From positions 5,127 to 11,051 of the forward strand of contig DCTI01000238.1 of NCBI GenBank assembly GCA_002329525.1: DNA of 5,925 bases. Direction: 5' to 3'. This document shows positions 1 to 4,391 of this stretch, one piece after another. The position numbers and the translations under genes are program-made. Positions within the stretch are counted from its first letter, which is position 1. The number at the start of each line of letters is the position of its first letter. The notes under the pieces are model-generated. The model was given only the letters and a program-made list of their open reading frames with translations, did no database searches and had not been told where the DNA came from. This DNA comes from Negativicutes bacterium UBA1444 (GTDB lineage: Bacteria > Bacillota > Negativicutes > UBA1444).

Positions 1-31
1 TCAGGTGCTCTACCGACTGAGCTAGTGGGTC
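1..31 (-). tRNA. tRNA, 5' part only, probably tRNA-Lys (cut by window edge)
   Basis: The reverse complement begins GACCCAC (5' acceptor strand), followed by the typical D-arm TAGCTCAGTCGGTAGAGC and the first half of the anticodon stem (CCTGA). The window ends at tRNA nucleotide 31, three bases before the anticodon, so the amino acid cannot be read. The D-arm and the CUGA anticodon-stem half resemble Firmicutes tRNA-Lys(UUU), and Lys often follows His and Gln in such clusters, so Lys is the best guess. Only 3 bp separate it from the CCA end of the upstream tRNA-Gln, so the two are certainly co-transcribed. That this is a tRNA is nearly certain; the Lys identity is inference. Confidence 0.85.
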
Positions 32-60
32 ATATGGCTGGGGCGGCTGGACTCGAACCA
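31..60. repeat. Direct repeat, copy 1 (tRNA-Gln 3' half and flank)
   Basis: This 30-bp stretch matches 140-169 at 28 of 30 positions. It covers the T-arm, acceptor strand and CCA of tRNA-Gln(UUG) plus four bases beyond the CCA. Identity in the non-tRNA flank (CATATGG start) points to tandem duplication of a tRNA-Gln unit rather than conservation of tRNA sequence alone. Confidence 0.75.
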
Positions 61-110
61 ACGCATGCGGGAGTCAAAGTCCCGTGCCTTACCGACTTGG
101 CTACGCCCCA
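35..110 (-). tRNA. tRNA-Gln, anticodon UUG
   Basis: A complete 76-nt cloverleaf reads on the minus strand. The acceptor strands TGGGGCG and CGCCCCA pair, followed by discriminator G and an encoded CCA (37-35). The anticodon stem CGGGA/TCCCG closes the loop CTTTGAC, giving anticodon UUG at 77-75, which reads CAA and, by wobble, CAG. The T-loop TTCGAGT is standard. It is the third member of the cluster and lies 33 bp after tRNA-Gln(CUG). Its acceptor stem and 3' flank are almost identical to that gene, which suggests tandem duplication. Confidence 0.97.
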
Positions 111-130
111 AAGGCAGCGTCTTGGGGATC

Positions 131-139
131 AAAAAAAAA
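131..139 (-). other. T9 tract between the two tRNA-Gln genes
   Basis: Nine consecutive A on the plus strand read as nine T in the transcript, starting four bases after the CCA of tRNA-Gln(CUG). No GC-rich hairpin sits directly before it apart from the tRNA itself, so a standard intrinsic terminator is not supported. It could act as a weak attenuation or pause point, or as a site where RNases process the precursor. The function is unknown. Confidence 0.4.
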
Positions 140-169
140 CATATGGCTGGGGCGGATGGATTCGAACCA
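140..169. repeat. Direct repeat, copy 2 (tRNA-Gln 3' half and flank)
   Basis: This is the partner of the repeat at 31-60, here in tRNA-Gln(CUG). The two differences fall in the T-stem (positions 156 and 162). The pairing partners in the T-stem differ accordingly, so both tRNAs keep a sound fold. Confidence 0.75.
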
Positions 170-217
170 CCGATGCTGGAGTCAGAGTCCAGAGCCTTAC
201 CGCTTGGCGACGCCCCA
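144..217 (-). tRNA. tRNA-Gln, anticodon CUG
   Basis: A complete 74-nt tRNA reads on the minus strand. The acceptor strands TGGGGCG and CGCCCCA pair, the discriminator is G and the CCA is encoded (146-144). The anticodon stem CTGGA/TCCAG closes the loop CTCTGAC, giving anticodon CUG at 185-183, which reads only CAG. The T-loop is TTCGAAT. The D-loop is two bases shorter than that of the UUG isoacceptor. A dedicated CAG reader fits a GC-rich genome in which CAG is the favoured Gln codon; most CAA and some CAG would be read by the UUG copy next to it. A run of nine T follows the CCA after four bases. Confidence 0.97.
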
Positions 218-230
218 ATAAGAGCTAGCT

Positions 231-307
231 TGGGGTGACTGGTGGGGATCGAACCCACGCGTAACGGAACCACAATCCGCCGTGTTAACCACTTCACCAC
301 AGTCACC
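231..307 (-). tRNA. tRNA-His, anticodon GUG
   Basis: A complete 77-nt tRNA reads on the minus strand. The anticodon loop TTGTGGT gives anticodon GUG at 273-271. The extra 5' G (position 307, G-1) pairs with discriminator C73 (234), which is the hallmark identity element of tRNA-His; both are encoded here. The 3' CCA is encoded at 233-231. It is the first gene of the cluster, about 40 bases after the predicted transcription start. Its CCCCA tail is complementary to the TGGGG start of the following tRNA-Gln. Confidence 0.97.
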
Positions 308-354
308 ATGCAACCGTTGCTGCCGGCGTGGATTCGCCCTGCGCGACAGAAGTT

Positions 355-384
355 ATTGTACCATCCATGCCGCTGGCCTGTCAA
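355..384 (-). promoter_or_regulatory. Sigma-A/sigma-70 type promoter for the tRNA cluster
   Basis: On the minus strand there is a perfect -35 box TTGACA (384-379), an 18-bp spacer and a -10 box TACAAT (360-355), which matches the consensus at five of six positions. Transcription would start near 348 and leave a leader of about 40 nt before tRNA-His at 307. It begins 21 bp after the stop codon of the upstream sensor gene, so it gives the tRNAs a supply independent of the signalling operon. The boxes are seen directly; promoter activity is inferred. Confidence 0.85.
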
Positions 385-405
385 TATCTCCGGATAAAAT
401 TCGCA

Positions 406-3114
406 TCATTTTCTGTTCGGACGGATCTCCGCCAGAAAATTCAGGAACAGCCCGGTCAGCCGGGGATCGAATTGCGTACCAGCCGAACGTTCCAGTTCCG
501 CTGTCGCCGCGTCATGTCCCATGGCCCGCCGATAGGGCCGGTCGCTGGTCATGGCGTCATAGGCATCCACCAAGGCCAAAATTCGGCACTCCAGCGGAAT
601 TTCTTCGCCGGCCAGGCCAAACGGATAGCCCTGCCCATCCCAGCGTTCCTGATGTTTCAGCACCCAATCGGCGATCGGCGCCAGCTCCGGCGACGACTGG
701 GCAATCCGGTGGCCGATCTCGCAGTGGCGTTTCATGTCATCCATTTCCTCGACGGTCAGCGGCCCCGCCTTTTTCAGAATGGCATCGGCGATGCCGACCT
801 TGCCGATATCATGAAACTGGGCGAACAAACGCAGGTCTGAATATTTTTCTTCACTTACCCCGCTTCGTTTCGCCAATTCCACCACCCAATCCTGCAGCCG
901 CTCGGCGTGTTCCTCGGTGATGAAGTCCCGTTCCGACAGCATCTGCATCACCGTGTGCACCATGGCGCTGCGCGCGCTGCGACTTCGATGCAGTTTCTCA
1001 CGGTACATGTTGTTGTCCGCCTGTTTCAGGGTTTCCGCCAGTGAACCCGCCGATCCGTCATTGACGGCATAACCGACGGACAAGCTGATGAACAGCGACG
1101 GATCCTGTTGATTATTCCGGGAAATTTGCGCATGAATAAATCGATACAGCGTTTCCGTCTCCTCCCGGCCAATGTCCGGGACAATGGCAGCAAACTCATC
1201 GCCGCCGGTACGGTAGACGGTTCCTTGGGCAGGCATGCATTCTTGCAGGATTCGGGCCACCGCCACCAGCAACCGGTCCCCCTGCGCGTGCCCGAACGTG
1301 TCGTTCAACAGCTTGAGACCATCGACATCGCTGACCAGAACGGCGGTTTTCCCCTCCGTCCGCCGACTCAGCCGCTCCAGGTCCTCATCCAGCCGCCGCC
1401 GGTTGAACAATCCCGTCATGGCATCGTGCGAACTGAGAAAGCGGAGTTGTTCCTCATATACTTTTCGTTCCTGCAACTCCGCCTGCAACTGTCGATACAG
1501 ACCGGCGTTATCCAAGGCGATCATCGCCTGCTCGGCAAACCGGCTGACCAACGCCACCTCGCGCTCGGAGAACTGCCGTCCCGGCTCCGTGTACACCACA
1601 CCGATCACGCCGACGGTCTCCCCGCCCCGCAGCAAAGGGACATTGAGCGTCGCCTGAACCGTAGAAAACCGAGGGTCAGAAACCCGCAACGGCGAGAGCG
1701 CATAGGCGTTGTCATAAATTGGCTCACCGCTCAGCCAGACTTTACCGCTGACACTCTCGCCGCGGCGCAGGCAAAACCCTACCGTCTCGCGGTATAAACC
1801 CGTTCCCACGCGCAGCTCCATAACGTCCTTTTCCGCATTGTGCAGATACAGAAAACCATCCCGGACATCCACCAATTCGGCGGCCCGCTGCACGATCGTC
1901 TCCAGTACCTCTTCCAGGTCCAACCGATTCAGCAGGCCGAGCGACATTTCATGGAGCGAGTGCAGGTAAACATTCTCCTGGTTCAGGCGCCGGCTCATCT
2001 GCCGCCAGCGCCGGGCCAGCAACAACGCTCCCACCGCGCCGACCAGGCCGACTAGGGACAGCCCCATCCCGGCCAACGCCCAGGTCCTGTCGATCATATA
2101 GGTCGTCGGCGGGCGGTTGATCACCGTAGACCCCGGTGGCAGAGCATCTTCTGGGATCTGGAAACGTTCCAGCTGCCGGTAATCAAACATATACCGGTTG
2201 GGGCTGCGCCGTACGATCGGAATTCGTGCCGGCTCTTCCCCCCGCAGGATTCGGGCCGCAATCGTCCCCGCCGCCTCGCCGTGCGTCAGTCCATCGGCCA
2301 GTTTGCCGCCAATCAGGCCATGTCCGAGCACAAACGACCACACCCCGTAGATCGGCGTCTTGCCAGCGCCGGCTAGGGCAGCCGTCGTCTCTTCGAACGA
2401 AACGAATTCATTGCGGCGGTTTCGCAGGGCCGACACCATCAGCACCATATCCGCCGACCCCAGCTGCCGGACGATTTCCACCGCATCTTCCAGCCGCTCG
2501 CTGTGGTAAAAATGAAAAGCGATCCAGTCGGAGAACTTCGGCGCCACCGCCAAAACATCCCGCTGGATTGCAAAATAGGAGAGGGAATTGTCGCCGAACA
2601 CATAAACATTTTTGATTTGGGGGCTCAGCTTCAATGCCACCGATAAGGTATCCTCGAAATCCAGTGTTTCCACTACACCTGTAATGTCGGCAGCGCCTTT
2701 CAGCATGGAATCGCGAAAATCATTGATTCCGCAAAACACCAGCGGCACACCGGGAAACAACCGGTCCCGGTACAGCAGCATGAAGTCCAGAGCGTTGTTG
2801 TCCGTCACCATCAGCACGTCGAACCGGCGCCGCTGGAATTTCGCCGCGTACAGGTCGGCCAGCATCGCATTGTATTGCCGGGACTCGAACCGTCGCGCGT
2901 CCATGAACTCCGTCTGGAAATTTGCCGTCAGCCCGGCCTGGGCGATAGCTGTTTCGATCCCCTTCTGCAAGTTACGGGACCAGGCCATCTCATAATGATA
3001 GGAATGCAGAATCAGAATCTCCGCCGGGCGCACCGACGCCGCCCCGGCCGGTGCCGGCCACAGCAGCAGGAAGGTCAACGCCAGAAGTACAAGCCCGCCG
3101 GCGATCCGTTTCAT
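406..3114 (-). CDS. Membrane sensor with periplasmic substrate-binding-like, GAF, GGDEF and HD-GYP domains
   Basis: This 902-residue protein probably senses an extracytoplasmic ligand and controls c-di-GMP. Residues 1-26 form a signal peptide or membrane anchor (KR, a long hydrophobic stretch, then APAGAA). Residues about 30-305 resemble the ABC transporter substrate-binding family PF04392, with the characteristic start ILILHSYH. A membrane helix spans about 345-367. A GAF domain (about 397-540) and a short helix lead into GGDEF (about 555-708; D596 in SDVDG, NDTFGH, intact GGDEF at 637-641). HD-GYP follows (about 715-895): H736, H768-D769 in HDIGK, H797, H821, and GYP at 829-831. The usual HHE is HQE (Q822). 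No RxxD inhibitory site precedes GGDEF, so product inhibition at that site is unlikely. N and D of the NDxxGHxxGD motif are kept, as expected for a c-di-GMP synthase. The ATG overlaps the upstream stop by one base (TAATG), with GGGGA nine bases before it, implying translational coupling. The ligand is unknown. Confidence 0.93.
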   Translation of the reverse strand: MKRIAGGLVLLALTFLLLWPAPAGAASVRPAEILILHSYHYEMAWSRNLQKGIETAIAQAGLTANFQTEFMDARRFESRQYNAMLADLYAAKFQRRRFDVLMVTDNNALDFMLLYRDRLFPGVPLVFCGINDFRDSMLKGAADITGVVETLDFEDTLSVALKLSPQIKNVYVFGDNSLSYFAIQRDVLAVAPKFSDWIAFHFYHSERLEDAVEIVRQLGSADMVLMVSALRNRRNEFVSFEETTAALAGAGKTPIYGVWSFVLGHGLIGGKLADGLTHGEAAGTIAARILRGEEPARIPIVRRSPNRYMFDYRQLERFQIPEDALPPGSTVINRPPTTYMIDRTWALAGMGLSLVGLVGAVGALLLARRWRQMSRRLNQENVYLHSLHEMSLGLLNRLDLEEVLETIVQRAAELVDVRDGFLYLHNAEKDVMELRVGTGLYRETVGFCLRRGESVSGKVWLSGEPIYDNAYALSPLRVSDPRFSTVQATLNVPLLRGGETVGVIGVVYTEPGRQFSEREVALVSRFAEQAMIALDNAGLYRQLQAELQERKVYEEQLRFLSSHDAMTGLFNRRRLDEDLERLSRRTEGKTAVLVSDVDGLKLLNDTFGHAQGDRLLVAVARILQECMPAQGTVYRTGGDEFAAIVPDIGREETETLYRFIHAQISRNNQQDPSLFISLSVGYAVNDGSAGSLAETLKQADNNMYREKLHRSRSARSAMVHTVMQMLSERDFITEEHAERLQDWVVELAKRSGVSEEKYSDLRLFAQFHDIGKVGIADAILKKAGPLTVEEMDDMKRHCEIGHRIAQSSPELAPIADWVLKHQERWDGQGYPFGLAGEEIPLECRILALVDAYDAMTSDRPYRRAMGHDAATAELERSAGTQFDPRLTGLFLNFLAEIRPNRK

Positions 3115-4376
3115 TATTTTTGTTCCCCGGCGTCGGCCAGAGCCGCCGCGCGACCCGCGACACAGCCGGTAGAAAAAGCCGCCTGCAAGTTAAAGCCTCC
3201 TGTGTAACCGTCCACGTCCAGGATCTCACCGGCAAAGTACAAACCGCCCACCAGGCGGGATTCCATGGTTTTCGGCTGAATCTCCTTCACCGCCACCCCG
3301 CCGGCGGTCACCACCGCTTCGGCGACCGGCCGGGTGCCCCTGATGGTAAAGCACAGGTTCTGCAACAGCTCGACCAATTGGCGGCGCTCGTCGCGGCTGA
3401 TCTGATGGACCGGTTTTTCCGGGGCGATCCCGCTCAGCCGGATCACGACCGGGATCAGTTTCGCCGGCAACAGCTCGCCCAACGAATTTTTGAACTGTTT
3501 GCGGGCAAACGCCGTAAAATCGCGCTGCAAGCGTTTGTCGAGCGTTTCCGGCGTCAAGGCCGGTTTCAGATTCACGGACACGACGATCTCCGGCCGCGGC
3601 GTCTGTTTCAGCGCCCGGGATGCCGCCTGACTCAGGCTGAGGATGATCGGGCCCGACAGGCCAAAATGCGTGAACATCAGCTCGCCGAAATCGCTGTCGA
3701 CCTTACGGCCGTTGATCCGTACCAGCGCCGACACATTTTTCAGCGACAGACCCTGCAGTTCGCCGATCCAGCTTTCGGCCACCTCCAGCGGCACCAACGC
3801 CGGGGCCAGGGGAGTCACCGAATGTCCCAGCTCCTTCGCCAGCCGGTAACCATCGCCGGTCGAACCCGTGCCCGGATAGGACAGGCCGCCGGTCGCCAGA
3901 ATCACGGCATCCGCCGGCACCGTTTCCAGACCCGCGACCACGCCGCTGACCCGCCCATCGGCCACCCGGACCGACTGGACCGGACGGCTGGTCTGGATAC
4001 GCACACCTGCCTGCCGCGCCGTCTTCACCAACGCATCCACGACGTCGGCAGCCTTGTCGGATACCGGAAACAGCCGACCACCCCGTTCCACCTTCGACGG
4101 CACACCATGCGCGGCCAAATAGTCGATCAGGTCCTGGTTGTCAAAAGCCCGCAGCGCACTGTAAAGAAAGGCGCCATTGTTGGGAAAAAATTTGGGAAAA
4201 TCGGCGATTTCACACCGATTGGTAAAATTGCATCGTCCTTTGCCGGTGATCAGAATTTTCCGTCCCGGCGCCGGCATTTTTTCCAACACCAACACATCAG
4301 CACCGTTTTCAGCGGCGCTGATCGCCGCCATCAGCCCGGCCGCCCCGCCACCCACGATCACAACCCGTTTCCTCAT
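3114..4376 (-). CDS. FAD-dependent oxidoreductase, HI0933/YhiN/YtfP (BaiN-like) family
   Basis: This is a complete 420-residue soluble flavoprotein, within the usual length of the family. An N-terminal Rossmann motif VIVGGGAAGLMAA (about 6-18) with E32 at the end of the second strand binds the FAD ADP moiety. Family signatures follow: GRKILITGKGRCNFTN (38-53), ATGGLSYPGTGSTGDG (161-176), FTHFGLSGP (235-243), TAGGV (357-361) and the C-terminal FAGEILDVDGYTGGFNLQ (381-398), which closes the FAD site. Members are commonly named NAD(P)/FAD-dependent or aminoacetone oxidase family proteins; BaiN of bile-acid-metabolising clostridia is a relative, but most members have no proven substrate, so a bile-acid role should not be assumed. 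It starts 15 bp after the upstream GGDEF-HD-GYP gene and overlaps the downstream one by one base, so it is made with both. Whether it has a part in c-di-GMP signalling or is merely co-transcribed cannot be told. Confidence 0.95.
   Translation of the reverse strand: MRKRVVIVGGGAAGLMAAISAAENGADVLVLEKMPAPGRKILITGKGRCNFTNRCEIADFPKFFPNNGAFLYSALRAFDNQDLIDYLAAHGVPSKVERGGRLFPVSDKAADVVDALVKTARQAGVRIQTSRPVQSVRVADGRVSGVVAGLETVPADAVILATGGLSYPGTGSTGDGYRLAKELGHSVTPLAPALVPLEVAESWIGELQGLSLKNVSALVRINGRKVDSDFGELMFTHFGLSGPIILSLSQAASRALKQTPRPEIVVSVNLKPALTPETLDKRLQRDFTAFARKQFKNSLGELLPAKLIPVVIRLSGIAPEKPVHQISRDERRQLVELLQNLCFTIRGTRPVAEAVVTAGGVAVKEIQPKTMESRLVGGLYFAGEILDVDGYTGGFNLQAAFSTGCVAGRAAALADAGEQK
3123..3128 (-). 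promoter_or_regulatory. Ribosome binding site for the GAF-GGDEF-HD-GYP gene
   Basis: GGGGAA reads on the minus strand, 8 bases before the ATG at 3114-3112, inside the last codons of the flavoprotein gene. It is only a partial match to AGGAGG. With the TAATG stop/start overlap it supports this ATG and suggests that terminating ribosomes re-initiate here. Confidence 0.6.
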
Positions 4377-4382
4377 TCGTCG

Positions 4383-4388
4383 CCCCTC
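4383..4388 (-). promoter_or_regulatory. Ribosome binding site for the FAD oxidoreductase gene
   Basis: GAGGGG reads on the minus strand, 6 bases before the ATG at 4376-4374. It lies wholly inside the 15-bp gap after the TGA stop of the upstream gene. It is a good Shine-Dalgarno match at good spacing and fixes the start. The gap has no room for a separate promoter, so this gene depends on transcription from upstream. Confidence 0.8.
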
Positions 4389-4391
4389 GTT

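Noticed and set aside
310..320. Odd palindrome GCAACCGTTGC just before tRNA-His, a possible operator or hairpin
   Set aside because: It is only 11 bases long with a one-base centre, is too short for a stable hairpin, and lies in a short leader with no second copy.
25..384. Short open frames on both strands across the tRNA cluster
   Set aside because: They run through clear tRNA genes and their promoter, and show no protein family features.
596..1300. Possible Hypr-type (cGAMP-making) GGDEF domain
   Set aside because: Both GGDEF domains keep the Asn and Asp of the NDxxGHxxGD motif expected in ordinary c-di-GMP synthases; the Ser substitution associated with cGAMP synthesis is absent.
4180..4200. 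Near-repeat of TTGGGAAAA with short A runs inside the flavoprotein gene, a possible slippage site
   Set aside because: It simply encodes the FPKFFPNN segment of an intact reading frame, and no frameshift product or regulatory context is apparent.
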